Of a stretch of DNA of 64,000 nt, positions 36,720-45,304 are shown in pieces. A program made the position numbers and the translations under genes. This stretch comes from Streptomyces lunaelactis (lineage in GTDB: Bacteria > Actinomycetota > Actinomycetes > Streptomycetales > Streptomycetaceae), in contig NZ_CP026304.1 in the NCBI RefSeq assembly GCF_003054555.1, positions 8,122,001-8,186,000 on the forward strand, in the 5' to 3' direction. Position 1 is the stretch's first letter. Each line of letters starts with the position of its first letter. Below the pieces are notes generated by a model. That model made no database searches and was not told the origin of the DNA. It saw only the letters and a program-made list of their open reading frames with translations.

Positions 36720-37061
36720 TCAGTCGATTTGAGGGGCGTCGGTGGTGTTGCCGTCCTTGTCGAGGGTGTGGGTGCGCCAGTACTTGTCCCACTTGTCGTC
36801 GACCTGTTGTGGCACTTTGCCCTCGGGGTAGCGCGTGTAGCCCTTCGGGGGCTGCTCGCTGTCCGGAACGCATGCGGAACCGTTGTCTCCCACTGTCAGG
36901 ACGGGGTACTCCCCGCTGCTGCAGATGTCTTCCTGGTAGGAGCATCCGGTGAGTGCTGAGGCTGCTGCCGCGCCCGCGAGAGCGGCAGCAGCGATCCGGA
37001 CCCGGACCCGGCCGCGTCGGGAGGCGCGGGCGGGCCGGCTGATCCTGCGGGACATGGGCAT
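36720..37061 (-). CDS. small lipoprotein (SCO0607-like)
   Basis: A 113-residue lipoprotein from ATG 37061 (MPMSRRISRP). A basic N-terminus and hydrophobic stretch lead to the lipobox LTGC with Cys40 as the lipidated residue; the mature part (SYQEDICSSGEYPVLTVGDN, YTRYPEGKVPQQVDDKWDKY) has two further cysteines that may pair. It resembles a small lipoprotein family common in Streptomyces (SCO0607-like); the resemblance is from memory. Function unknown, located on the outer face of the membrane. Confidence 0.75.
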   Translation of the reverse strand: MPMSRRISRPARASRRGRVRVRIAAAALAGAAAASALTGCSYQEDICSSGEYPVLTVGDNGSACVPDSEQPPKGYTRYPEGKVPQQVDDKWDKYWRTHTLDKDGNTTDAPQID

Positions 37062-37445
37062 GGTGATTTCTCCTGTCGTTCGGTCTGCGCACCACCCTCG
37101 CCGAGGGTGACCGCGATGCCATGAGTACGCGTACTCAGAAGCGGCCACGCGGAGGCTCAACGCACCGCATTGCGAACCCTGTTGACATCGACCAGGTCCA
37201 CGGCATCAGGGAGCTTTTGTCCTGGGGATCTCCGTGTGGCGGACCGACCGTCCTGTGACAGCGCGCCTGGCGGCGACGGAGCGTTCGTTGTCCTCCCGTC
37301 GTTCGCGGCGGCGCGCGCGGTGGATTCGGTCCGAGTGACGATGGTGGTCGGCCGCGGCGGGCGCATCAGCTCGGCACCCGGCACCGCCCCGAGCCCGGCG
37401 GCTGTCTCGTGATCGGCGACCAGCCAGGGCAGGCAGAGTGACACA
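37062..37445. other. gene-free intergenic region
   Basis: No gene was recognised. Frames open on both strands are compositionally shadow-like. It separates the lipoprotein promoter from the end of the VOC gene. Confidence 0.4.
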
Positions 37446-38072
37446 TCAGAGTGTGGGTGCCGGCGATGCGGCCTCCCATGCAAACCCGTCCGGGTCGGTG
37501 AAAGGCCCGGCGTCGCCGCCGATCGTGATCCGGTGCGATCCGGTGCTGTCGGGAGAGACGCCGGCGTCCTTGGCAAGGGCACGGCGTCTGTACAGCGCCA
37601 GCTTGACGGGACTCGACCCAGTAGCGAACTCGATGTACATGCGGCCGAAGCTCTTCGCCACGGTAAGGCCTTGGTCGACGTAGAACCGTTTGCTCGCGGC
37701 CACGTCCGCGACTCCCAACAGGAGCACGATCTCGTCGACCCGCCGGGTGGCAGGGCCGGTGTTCTTCTTCGCCGAGGTCGCGACCTTCCAGATCGTCCCG
37801 TCCGGGGCTTGTACGACACCGCCGTAGCCCCAGAGCGACTTCGCGGCAGGCTTCAGCGGCGTGGCGCCGGCGTCGAGGGCGGCGTCGATGAGGCTGTTGA
37901 CGGTGGCCGGCTGGGACACCGTGAGCGCCAGCGTGAACCCACGGAAGCCGGTTGTGGGTGCCTCCGAGGCCCGCAGGCGTATCTGCGTGTCCAAACCGAA
38001 GGCGGCGGTGTAGAAGCGGTTGGCGGCCGTGGGGTCGGCCACGTCGAGGGTGACGGATTCGATGGATGCCAT
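37446..38072 (-). CDS. two-domain VOC family protein
   Basis: A 208-residue glyoxalase-like protein from ATG 38072 (MASIESVTLDVADPTAANRF). Two VOC modules are visible: residues 1-105, ending VVQAPDGTIWKVATS, and 110-208, beginning RRVDEIVLLLGVADVAASKR and ending GGDAGPFTDPDGFAWE. Its immediate downstream or upstream partner is the truncated AraC gene starting at 38434 on the same strand, a pairing common in Streptomyces where the regulator precedes the VOC gene. Substrate unknown. Confidence 0.82.
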   Translation of the reverse strand: MASIESVTLDVADPTAANRFYTAAFGLDTQIRLRASEAPTTGFRGFTLALTVSQPATVNSLIDAALDAGATPLKPAAKSLWGYGGVVQAPDGTIWKVATSAKKNTGPATRRVDEIVLLLGVADVAASKRFYVDQGLTVAKSFGRMYIEFATGSSPVKLALYRRRALAKDAGVSPDSTGSHRITIGGDAGPFTDPDGFAWEAASPAPTL

Positions 38073-38077
38073 GGCCG

Positions 38078-38434
38078 TCACGCTAGTTGCGGCTCGGCGA
38101 GGGGCGCTTCTTGATTCCTGATCGGTCTTGTCACCTGCTTTGCCACACACGGCGCCATCCCGGCCGCAGCGCCCGTTGCGCGGCGCCGGTACGCGCTGGG
38201 TGGCATGCCGACCAGCTCGGTGAAGCGGGTGCTGAAGGTGCCCGGAGATGAGCAGCCGACCGCGAAGCAGACCGCGGTGACGTTGAGGTCGCCACGACGC
38301 AGCAGCGCCGTCGCGCGCTCGATGCGGCGCGTCATCAGGTACGTGTACGGCGACTCGCCGTAGGCCAGCCGGAACTCGCGGTTGAGGTGTCCGGCGGCCA
38401 TGTTCACGCCGCGGTCATGTTCCTGGGTGCGCAT
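38078..38434 (-). pseudogene. AraC family regulator with internal N-terminal deletion
   Basis: A 118-residue frame from ATG 38434. It starts MRTQEHDRG and then jumps into VNMAAGHLNREFRLAYGESP, the recognition helix of the first helix-turn-helix; family members have about 20 more residues between these points (the scaffold and first helix). The second unit is intact (LNVTAVCFAVGCSSPGTFST, FTELVGMPPSAYR). The missing part should weaken DNA binding, so it is probably inactive. It lies five bases upstream of the VOC start, with which it would be co-transcribed. Confidence 0.6.
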
Positions 38435-38478
38435 CGGCCGAGGCCAGTGGTCCGTACCCACGTTTTGAATCAGTCGGC

Positions 38479-39690
38479 CTACGAGAGGCTATGGCCTGCG
38501 ACTTCCGCAAGCAGGCTGTAGTACTCCGTGGACCGGGTCTCGAAGTCCACCCAGGCCGACAGTCCGGCCGGATCGCTGTCCGGTCCGCGCAGCAGGTCGA
38601 CCGAGGCCTGCGCGAACTGCTGCGTGATGCTTTCCCGTTCGGCCTCGTCCAGCAGCAGGCGCAGCTCAGCCACGGCGGCGAGGGCACGCCGACGCTGTTC
38701 CCGCCCCGCATCCAGCATCATCTTCCACCCGGAGGCGGGTGCTGCGTCGGTTAGCAGCAGCTCCAGCCGCGCGGCCAGTTCCCTGCCCGCCTCTGCCACG
38801 TTCCGCGCCCGTGGCCCGGCTTCCACCAGCACCCGCAGAGCGACGAGCAGCGCCGTGGTCCGCGGCTCGGGCCGGTCCGCATCCATCCCTACCGCCATGA
38901 CCTCGCCCACGTCATCGGCTGTCCGCCGCGCGGCGGCTACCGCCTTCTCGGCTGTACGCCGTCCCACACCGGGAAACTGCCCCAGGCTCCATGCCCCGGC
39001 GTCGAGCACATCGTGCACGGTCCGGACGCCGCCCTTCTCCAACTCCTCGGTCCGAAGCCGTCCTCCGGCCACATCCTGCAGCCGCGCGACCGGAATCCGG
39101 CCCAACTCCCTGTCCACCAGCTCCCGGTGCAACGGGGCCAATGCCTCCCGCACCGCTTCCACGGCCCGCCGGTGATCCTGGGCCACCAGTGCGGCGGCTT
39201 CGCTCAGCCGCCTCGCCCGGCGGATGACCTCCGGGTTCGCACCGATCACCCGGGACCATGAGCGGATGTTCCCGCCGACGATGCCGACGACCGTCAGAAG
39301 CAGTCCGCCCGCCAGCAGCGTGTCGGAGAGCTCGATCCGCCCATCGTCTCCCTCGCCCTCCTCCTCCAGTGAGTACAGTTCGCCCTTGTCCGAGCCCTCA
39401 GCGACCACGAACCCGGTGTCCCAACCGAGGCCGGAATCCATGTCGTAGTTCGGTGCCTTCAGGATCGGGTCCCGTTCGGCGTCGCACAGGTACGGCTCGT
39501 CTCGCTCGCGGAGTTCGAAGGGATCCGTCCACCGGACCGTGCACGCCCCGTCGGGCTCCTCGTCGAGCACGGTCAGATCCACCTGCCGGAGCTCGGGGAA
39601 ACCCGGCGCGGCCATGAATAGGCCCAGCGAACACGCGATCAGCACCAGGCCGAGTGCCAGCACCCACCGGAAGAAGGGCACGTGCCTCAT
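38479..39690 (-). CDS. membrane protein with helix-hairpin-helix domain, unknown function
   Basis: A 403-residue protein from ATG 39690 (MRHVPFFRWVLALGLVLIAC). A membrane helix lies at about 8-28 and another at about 124-142, with an acidic loop between them holding Cys50 and Cys69, presumably outside and disulfide-bonded. The cytoplasmic remainder is helical and includes a helix-hairpin-helix at about 218-256 (GGVRTVHDVLDAG, then GQFPGVGRRTAEKAVAAAR), a motif usually found in DNA-binding proteins. No family was recognised. It appears monocistronic. Confidence 0.75.
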   Translation of the reverse strand: MRHVPFFRWVLALGLVLIACSLGLFMAAPGFPELRQVDLTVLDEEPDGACTVRWTDPFELRERDEPYLCDAERDPILKAPNYDMDSGLGWDTGFVVAEGSDKGELYSLEEEGEGDDGRIELSDTLLAGGLLLTVVGIVGGNIRSWSRVIGANPEVIRRARRLSEAAALVAQDHRRAVEAVREALAPLHRELVDRELGRIPVARLQDVAGGRLRTEELEKGGVRTVHDVLDAGAWSLGQFPGVGRRTAEKAVAAARRTADDVGEVMAVGMDADRPEPRTTALLVALRVLVEAGPRARNVAEAGRELAARLELLLTDAAPASGWKMMLDAGREQRRRALAAVAELRLLLDEAERESITQQFAQASVDLLRGPDSDPAGLSAWVDFETRSTEYYSLLAEVAGHSLS

Positions 39691-40053
39691 CCGGGGTCCT
39701 CCCTTGCGTCTCGTCGGCAGTATGTCCTGCACGATCAGCTTGCCCTGTACCCGGACGAGTCATCAAGAGAAGGAATGGGCAGCTGCGTGGCCTTGTGCCT
39801 TCCTGTTCCCGGCAATCCCTCGGTGCGGGAAGTACGTCCTTCCGCGCCCGAGTCGTTGCGGTGGCGGTGGCTGGGCGAGCGCCGGTGCTGCTGCCCGGCT
39901 CGGCAGGCAGGCGACTACACAGGCAACGAATCAGCGGCTCCGCGTGAACCCAGCTACCGCGCGACGCGGCGGCGCGGGAAGTCGCCGGTACCGACGCAGC
40001 GCTCGCCGCCTCGGGCCACAAGGATGGCCGGCGATCCCAGGCCACCAAATGAG
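39691..40053. other. gene-free region next to a Tn3 remnant
   Basis: Nothing coding is recognisable between the HhH membrane protein and the Tn3-type remnant. Part may be decayed transposon end, but no inverted repeat was identified. Confidence 0.35.
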
Positions 40054-40594
40054 ATGACTCCTACGTCCCGTTCGGAGCTGGAGCGTTTCTTCTTCCTGGA
40101 CGACGCGGACCGGGAGCTGATCGGGGGCAAGCGGCGGTCCCATAACAGCCTGGGCTTCGCGGTGCAGCTGACGACCGCACGGTATCTGGGGGTGTTCCTC
40201 GACTACCCCACGGACATGCCGGCGGAGGTCGTCGACTACCTCGCCGAGCAGCTCGACATCGGCGACGCGTCGATGCTGAAGGCGTAGGGGAGCGGGAGGA
40301 GAACACCCGTTACGGGATGTTGAGCATCGGTCAGCGGGCGGTGCTGGACTCCCTGTTGACCGTGCCGCCCGGCGCGCGGGTATCCGAGCTGGACCGGCTG
40401 GCGCGGTCCTGTGCGGGTGTCCGGCCGCTAGATGAAGTGGGCCCTGGACCGGGCCGAGGAGATCGCCGACATGGACATGCGCGCCCTGGACGGGTCGGGA
40501 ATACCGCCGCGGCGCCTCGCGGAGCTGTCGCGGTACGGCGTGGACGGCAAGGTGTCGCTCCTCAAGCGGCACGGCGACTCGCGCCGCCTGGCAA
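40054..40594 (+). pseudogene. Tn3 family transposase, degraded N-terminal part
   Basis: From ATG 40054 (MTPTSRSELERFFFLDDADR) the DUF4158 start of a Tn3 transposase runs to a stop at 40287 caused by a lost base in GCGTA-GGGG. In the next frame ERENTRYG-like sequence follows, then an internal deletion joins it to LSIGQRAVLDSLLTVPPGAR. Another shift and a stop TAG precede MKWALDRAEEIADMDM and IPPRRLAELSRYGVDGK, ending at HGDSRRLA. The DDE catalytic part is absent. The element is old and inactive. Confidence 0.75.
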
Positions 40595-40751
40595 TGAGGT
40601 TCCCGTCGAGCTGTTCGCGGGCGAGGTCGACCATGCGTTCGCGGCGCCGGTTGTTGATCGCGTCGGCCTCGCGGAGGAACGTCAGGGCCTGGTCGGCGCC
40701 GAGTTCGCCTTCGTCCGATGGTCCGATCGGGCGGTGCGGCGGGGCCGCCAC
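40595..40751 (-). pseudogene. coding-like fragment abutting the Tn3 remnant
   Basis: A minus-strand frame reads GPSDEGELGADQALTFLREA and DAINNRRRERMVDLAREQLD, a helical, charged sequence with good codon use that stops matching at the Tn3 junction near 40594. It looks like a piece of a gene interrupted by the element. Its family is not recognised. Confidence 0.3.
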
Positions 40752-40812
40752 GCGTGGGTCCGGGCCGCGTGCGGGGGAGATCCCTATGATCGCAGACGAT
40801 CAAGGAGGTCGG

Positions 40813-41166
40813 ATGCGGGAGAAGACCGGTCGCAGGATCCGGGGCGCCCTGCTCGCCGCGCTCGGCGTGTGGGGCGCCGCCGCGCTCGTCGCGTGCGGCT
40901 CCGACGAGCCCGACCCGGCGGACGCGCCGTCGCCGCCCGAGGCGATTTCGAGCCCGCCTTCGCCCACGTCGACGACGGCTGCGCCCGTTACGCCGCCTGG
41001 GTCGACACCGAAGGGCACCGGGGAGACGTACGTTCCGCCTCCACCGCCTCCACCGACGGCAAGTGAGGGCGGTGGTGGCCGCCCGAGCTCCGCCCCGAGC
41101 TTTGATTCGCCTGCGCCCCCGGCGCCCGACGAGCCTCCGGTTACGCCCGAGCCTGCCGGCACGTGA
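40813..41166 (+). CDS. proline-rich small lipoprotein
   Basis: A 117-residue lipoprotein from ATG 40813 with an exact AAGGAGG ribosome site (40802-40808). The signal MREKTGRRIRGALLAALGVW leads to the lipobox LVAC with Cys28. The mature part is disordered: Asp/Pro/Ser/Thr-rich with a seven-proline run and Gly-rich segment, as for a cell-wall-spanning linker. No folded domain remains. Its TGA overlaps the GTG of the next membrane protein gene (GTGA), so the two are coupled. Function unknown. Confidence 0.72.
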   Translation: MREKTGRRIRGALLAALGVWGAAALVACGSDEPDPADAPSPPEAISSPPSPTSTTAAPVTPPGSTPKGTGETYVPPPPPPPTASEGGGGRPSSAPSFDSPAPPAPDEPPVTPEPAGT

Positions 41167-42173
41167 TCGAGCCGCCCCTGGACAATCCGTCCCAGGAGCC
41201 GGAGGCGACGCGGCGCGAGCCGGCGACCGATCCGTACCGCCCCACCGCGCTCCTCAAGACGGTCGTCGCGCAGGGGACTTTCATCGCCGCGCTCCTGTTC
41301 TACCTGGGGGCGATGTACACCAGCACGTTCTACGCGTACTTCCACATCTCTCTCAGCACGCTCGGCCTGGGCTTCGGCGAGTTGGTGACCCAGAGCCTGC
41401 ATCTGCTGAAGCTCGAGGTCCTTGTCGCCGCCGGACTCATCGTGCTGGTCGTGGCTGCGCCCTCGTTGCGATCCCGGACCCGGTCGCCAGGCGGCGCGGA
41501 GCCACGCGTCACCGCCAAGGCCGAGGCCGTGGCGGCCCGTCTGTCCGTGCCGGTGGTGGTCGTCGGCTTGGTACTGCTCGCCCTGTGGACCGAGATCCAG
41601 CCGTACGGCTGGATCGCCCCCCTCGTCATCGCGGCAGGGCTCCTCCTGAGCCAGTGCCGGGACTCCCGGGGGAGAAAGCCGGTGGGATTCCGGCGCAGAG
41701 CGCTCCCGGTCTTCGCCGCCGGGGTCTTTCTCTTCTGGACGCTCACTCAGGTCACCGTGCAGTCGGCCGAACGGGACGCCGAGTCCCGCGCCCGCCATGT
41801 CACCGAATGGACCGGAGTGATGGTCCTCAGCAGCCGTCCGCTCGCGTTTCCGTCCGGCACGGTCACGAAGGAAGTCCTTCCGGGCAGCGTGCTCCACCGC
41901 TACCGCTACACGGGCCTGCGGCTGCTCCTCGAGCGCGACGGCCGGTACTACGTCGTACCCCGGGGATGGAACGTGCACAAGGATGCGATGTACGTCATCC
42001 GGGAGAGCGAGACCACCTGGATCGCTCTGACACCCGGCACTCAGCCCCGGGGGTCCGGCCAGCCGGTCCTACGGGACGGTTCTCCGCCCCTTGCTCACAC
42101 ATTCCCGCAGGTCAGCGGCTCCGGCCCCTTCTGTCGGACTGCCCGTCCACTGGGTTGGGGGCCAGGAACGTAG
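41163..42173 (+). CDS. integral membrane protein, unknown function
   Basis: A 336-residue protein from GTG 41163, coupled to the lipoprotein gene by a four-base overlap. A Pro-rich N-terminus is followed by hydrophobic helices at about 31-52 (LLKTVVAQGTFIAALLFYLG), 80-100, 130-146, 150-165 and 180-195, then a soluble C-terminal domain (TEWTGVMVLSSRPLAFPSGT, RYYVVPRGWNVHKDAMYVIR). No family was recognised. The pairing suggests the lipoprotein and this protein work in one envelope complex, which is inference. Confidence 0.7.
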   Translation: MIEPPLDNPSQEPEATRREPATDPYRPTALLKTVVAQGTFIAALLFYLGAMYTSTFYAYFHISLSTLGLGFGELVTQSLHLLKLEVLVAAGLIVLVVAAPSLRSRTRSPGGAEPRVTAKAEAVAARLSVPVVVVGLVLLALWTEIQPYGWIAPLVIAAGLLLSQCRDSRGRKPVGFRRRALPVFAAGVFLFWTLTQVTVQSAERDAESRARHVTEWTGVMVLSSRPLAFPSGTVTKEVLPGSVLHRYRYTGLRLLLERDGRYYVVPRGWNVHKDAMYVIRESETTWIALTPGTQPRGSGQPVLRDGSPPLAHTFPQVSGSGPFCRTARPLGWGPGT

Positions 42174-42590
42174 CTGAACGGCTGGTGGCCGGTGCGACTG
42201 CTCAGAGCTACTTGTCACATTCGCCGCGGCTCTCGGTCCCGACTGCGGGACGTGGGGAGCGAAGCACGTGTCTTCCGGCGGGATTAATCACTGTGGCCCC
42301 GGCGACGTCGCCCGCAGTCAGGATCCCGTTGATCACCTTGCGTTGATCGTTCCAGCGTGTGGACGATCGCGTCGTATTTCCCCAGGTGCCCGTCTGGCTG
42401 GCGGCTGTCCCATGCCCGAGGACAACGTCTGGCTCCTGCAACGGCGGGCAGAGCACGCGGCCCTCACGAAGCTGCTGGACACCATCCACTCCAAGCCCGG
42501 CCGGGCGGTCCAGGGCGCCGGCTGCGGCGCTGCCCCCGCCGGCCCCGTCCCTCTCACCCTCGACCTCGACCGTCACCGAAGGACTCGGCC
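42174..42590. other. intergenic; possible small ORF
   Basis: No recognised gene. A frame from ATG 42412 to 42594 (MPEDNVWLLQRRAEHAALTK) has coding-like composition for its first 30 residues, but it cannot be matched to anything and may be a remnant. Confidence 0.3.
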
Positions 42591-42887
42591 ATGACCGACG
42601 CCCGCACCAAGCGCACCCAGTCCTTCTGGACCCGTAAGCGGCTGACCAAGATCGACACATCGGTGCTCGCCGGCGGGGTCTACAAGCCGGTCGACACCTG
42701 GGCACTCTCCCACCAGTTCCCGAGCACTGGTGACGGCACGGACCCTGCCCTGTGGCTGGCCTCGATCACACGTACCGGCCACACCGGCACCGGCGACGTC
42801 TCCATGCCTGCGGTCACGTTCCAGGGCCTGACGCTGCCCAACCGAGTGGAGGGCGCGACCACGGGCCGACCCAGCCGATGCCCCTGA
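42591..42887 (+). pseudogene. RHS/YD-repeat protein fragment
   Basis: From ATG 42591 about 90 codons (TKRTQSFWTRKRLTKIDTSV, YKPVDTWALSHQFPSTGDGT, LWLASITRTGHTGTGDVSMP) match an internal segment of the very large Streptomyces RHS-repeat/sugar-binding cell-surface proteins. Neither the preceding nor the following thousands of residues are present. It is an isolated fragment, perhaps left by recombination at a polymorphic-toxin locus. Confidence 0.5.
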
Positions 42888-42925
42888 CCTGTCCGCGATC
42901 TCTTGATGCGACTCGCCGTGGATGG

Positions 42926-43999
42926 CTACGGGAACCGCGCGGATCCGTCCCGCTGCGGGGGAATGGCCACACCGTTCTGCTGGAGGGCGACTGTGCGCGT
43001 CGGAGAGGGAATGCGGACGCCTTCCAGGCGGTACCGCTTGTGCAGCTTCTTGATGAACTCGTGCTTGATCCGGTACTGGTCGCTGAACTCCCCGACGCCC
43101 AGGATCACCGTGAAGCTGATCCGCGAGTCCCCGAACGTGTGGAAGCGGATGGCAGGTTCGTGTTCGGGGACCGCACCTTCGACCTCCGTCATGACCTCGG
43201 TCACGACCTCGGAGGTGACGCGCTCCACGTGCTCCAGGTCGCTGTCGTAGCCGACGCCGACCTGCACCATCAGGGTCATCTCCTGTTCCGGGCGGCTGTA
43301 GTTGGTCATATTGGTGCTGGAAAGCTGGGCGTTGGGGATGATGACGAGGTTGTTGGAGAGGTTGCGTACGACGGTGTTGCGCCAGTTGATGTCGACGACG
43401 TACCCCTCCTCCCCGCTGGTGAGGCGGATGTAGTCGCCGGGCTGGATCGTCTTCGAGGCGAGGATGTGGATGCCCGCGAAGAGGTTGGCGAGGGTGTCCT
43501 GGAGGGCCAGGGCGACCGCGAGACCGCCGACGCCGAGGGCGGTGAGCAGTGGCGCTATGGAGATGCCCAGCGTCTGGAGGACGACCAGGCAGCCGATGGC
43601 CAGAACGACGACGCGGGTGATGTTGACGAAGATCGTGGCCGATCCGGCGACGCCGGACCGTGACTGTGTGACGGCCCGCACCAGGCCGGTGATCACGCGC
43701 GCCGCGGTGATGGTGGCGGCGAGGATGAGAAGGACGGTGAGGACCTGGTTGACGGTGTGGTTGACCCGGCCGGTCAGCGGCAGCGCCGCCGCGGCGGCCC
43801 CCAACCCGCCCGTGAGCGCCGCGACCGGCACCAGCGCGCGCAGCGCGTCGACGAGGACGTCGTCGCCGCTCCAGCGGGTACGGGTCGCGTGCCTGCCCAG
43901 CCAGCGCAGCAGGAGGCGCAGCAGGATGCCCGCCACGAGCCCGACGGCCACCCAGATGCCCGCGACGATCCAGTCGTGCAGTGTGAGGTCTCGGTTCAC
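42926..43999 (-). CDS. MscS family mechanosensitive ion channel
   Basis: A 357-residue small-conductance mechanosensitive channel homologue. Membrane helices lie at about 10-30, 55-75, 82-105 and 125-150, followed by the pore helix region GVGGLAVALALQDTLANLFA and ILASKTIQPGDYIRL, the MscS signature. The beta domain shows GYVVDINWRNTVVRNLSNNL and VIIPNAQLSSTNMTNYSRP. It should release solutes on hypo-osmotic shock. It is monocistronic. Confidence 0.9.
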   Translation of the reverse strand: MNRDLTLHDWIVAGIWVAVGLVAGILLRLLLRWLGRHATRTRWSGDDVLVDALRALVPVAALTGGLGAAAAALPLTGRVNHTVNQVLTVLLILAATITAARVITGLVRAVTQSRSGVAGSATIFVNITRVVVLAIGCLVVLQTLGISIAPLLTALGVGGLAVALALQDTLANLFAGIHILASKTIQPGDYIRLTSGEEGYVVDINWRNTVVRNLSNNLVIIPNAQLSSTNMTNYSRPEQEMTLMVQVGVGYDSDLEHVERVTSEVVTEVMTEVEGAVPEHEPAIRFHTFGDSRISFTVILGVGEFSDQYRIKHEFIKKLHKRYRLEGVRIPSPTRTVALQQNGVAIPPQRDGSARFP

Positions 44000-44258
44000 C
44001 AGCTGCCTCCCGTCGCGCCAGGAAGGGGGCGTATGTCCGGTATCTGATATGTCGTCACCTTGATGCCGCCTGCTGCTCGATTCCAGGATGTGCGGAGCCG
44101 CCGGGAACGACGCGTCGTTGACCGGCGGGTCCGCTCATCTTGCTACATGTGTGGGGGTTCTTCGTGGCACGGCCGTTCGAGTCAGGCCATCTCCTCACGA
44201 GCAGCGCCGCCGACTCGCCCCGCTCACTGCTGTATTGACGTAAGGCGCCCGCGGGGCG

Positions 44259-44480
44259 GTGTCGGCGGAGGACATACTGCGGGTGGTGGCCGAGGCGGGC
44301 TGCACCGAATGCGAACTGGTCATGGTCAGGGACCTCTTGCAGGCCGGACGCGTGCCCGCCGCGCGTATCCCGCTCACCGTGCGGGCGAAGTTCGCCTGCA
44401 CGGACGCCGATTCTGTCCGGGCCGAAACGCGCCGCCGCAGTGAAGCGGTGCTGCGGGCGCTCGGCGACGGGGCCGGGTGA
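44259..44480 (+). CDS. small hypothetical protein
   Basis: A 73-residue acidic, helical protein from GTG 44259 (VSAEDILRVVAEAGCTECEL, then VMVRDLLQAGRVPAARIPLT). It contains a CTEC pair that could bind metal or form a disulfide. No family was recognised, and the ribosome site is poor. The regions 44000-44258 and 44481-44615 on either side hold nothing recognisable. Confidence 0.4.
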   Translation: MSAEDILRVVAEAGCTECELVMVRDLLQAGRVPAARIPLTVRAKFACTDADSVRAETRRRSEAVLRALGDGAG

Positions 44481-44615
44481 TCGGTGTCTGCACGGCTCTC
44501 GGCGACGACACGTGCCTGTGTGCCAACACTCCGCTGACCTGAGGCAGTTCGTGACCGGCCCGCTGGGCAACGACGGACATTTACATGCCTTCGCGGCGAG
44601 CCGGGGCCGGGCGCC

Positions 44616-45179
44616 CTACCGGCCTCGGGTGCGGTTGAGGATCAGGTCGGCGGCGCGGGCGAGGACCTCGGCTCGGGTGCGGCCCTCGTGGTCGGCGGCG
44701 AGCGAGTGGTGTCCGATTGCCACGCAGTAGGCGATCAGGCTGCGGGCCTCGACTTCGTCGGGATCGGAGCAGAAGGTGCCGATCATCTCGCGCAGCAGGG
44801 CCATACGCCGGTTGTCGACCCGTCGCAGGCGCTCGGCGACCGCCTCGTCACGCCGGGCCCAGTCACGGACTGCGAGGTCGATGGGGAGCAGCCGGTCGCT
44901 GGAGAAGGTGAGCATGCCCGCGCGCCGGGCCTTGGTCTTTGGGTCGCCGCCTTCGCGCTCGACCCGGTCGATCACTTCGTCGGTGCTCTCCCGCTCCCAG
45001 GTGTCCAGCATCGCCTCCAGCAGCACGTCGCGGTCGGCGAAGTACCCGTAGAACCCGCCCTTGGTGACGCCGAGGCCCTTCGCCAGCGCCTCGACCCTGA
45101 CGGCGTCCGGGCCACCCTCGGCCAGCGCCCGCAGGCCTTCCTCCACCCATCTGTCGCGCGGTGTGCGAGCAGCGCCCAC
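44616..45179 (-). CDS. TetR family transcriptional regulator
   Basis: A 187-residue TetR regulator; GTG 45179 (VGAARTPRDRWVEEGLRALA) is chosen because GAGGTGG lies eight bases upstream, although GTG 45191 is possible. The DNA-binding helix pair is VRVEALAKGLGVTKGGFYGY. The C-terminal domain includes MIGTFCSDPDEVEARSLIAY. It is divergent from the DUF2867 gene, and the gap holds two strong operator-like palindromes. Confidence 0.86.
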   Translation of the reverse strand: MGAARTPRDRWVEEGLRALAEGGPDAVRVEALAKGLGVTKGGFYGYFADRDVLLEAMLDTWERESTDEVIDRVEREGGDPKTKARRAGMLTFSSDRLLPIDLAVRDWARRDEAVAERLRRVDNRRMALLREMIGTFCSDPDEVEARSLIAYCVAIGHHSLAADHEGRTRAEVLARAADLILNRTRGR

Positions 45180-45207
45180 GATGTGTCCCACCTCACTCGT
45201 CCACCGG

Positions 45208-45258
45208 TATACGCAACCGCATATATGATCTGGCAACATCTTATACGCAAGCGTATAA
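45208..45258. promoter_or_regulatory. two palindromic operators for the divergent TetR
   Basis: TTATACGCAAGCGTATAA at 45241-45258 is a perfect 18-base palindrome. A related imperfect copy, TATACGCAACCGCATATA, lies at 45208-45225, with centres 33 bases apart (about three helical turns). Two sites on one face fit cooperative TetR dimers blocking both promoters. Confidence 0.7.
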
Positions 45259-45304
45259 CGGAGGTGGCAGACGACGTCCCGAGGCAGAAAAGGCGGCAGC
45301 GGCC

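Noticed and set aside
36132..36952. Open frames between the hydrolase and lipoprotein genes
   Set aside because: All have shadow composition and no ribosome site; none shows a domain.
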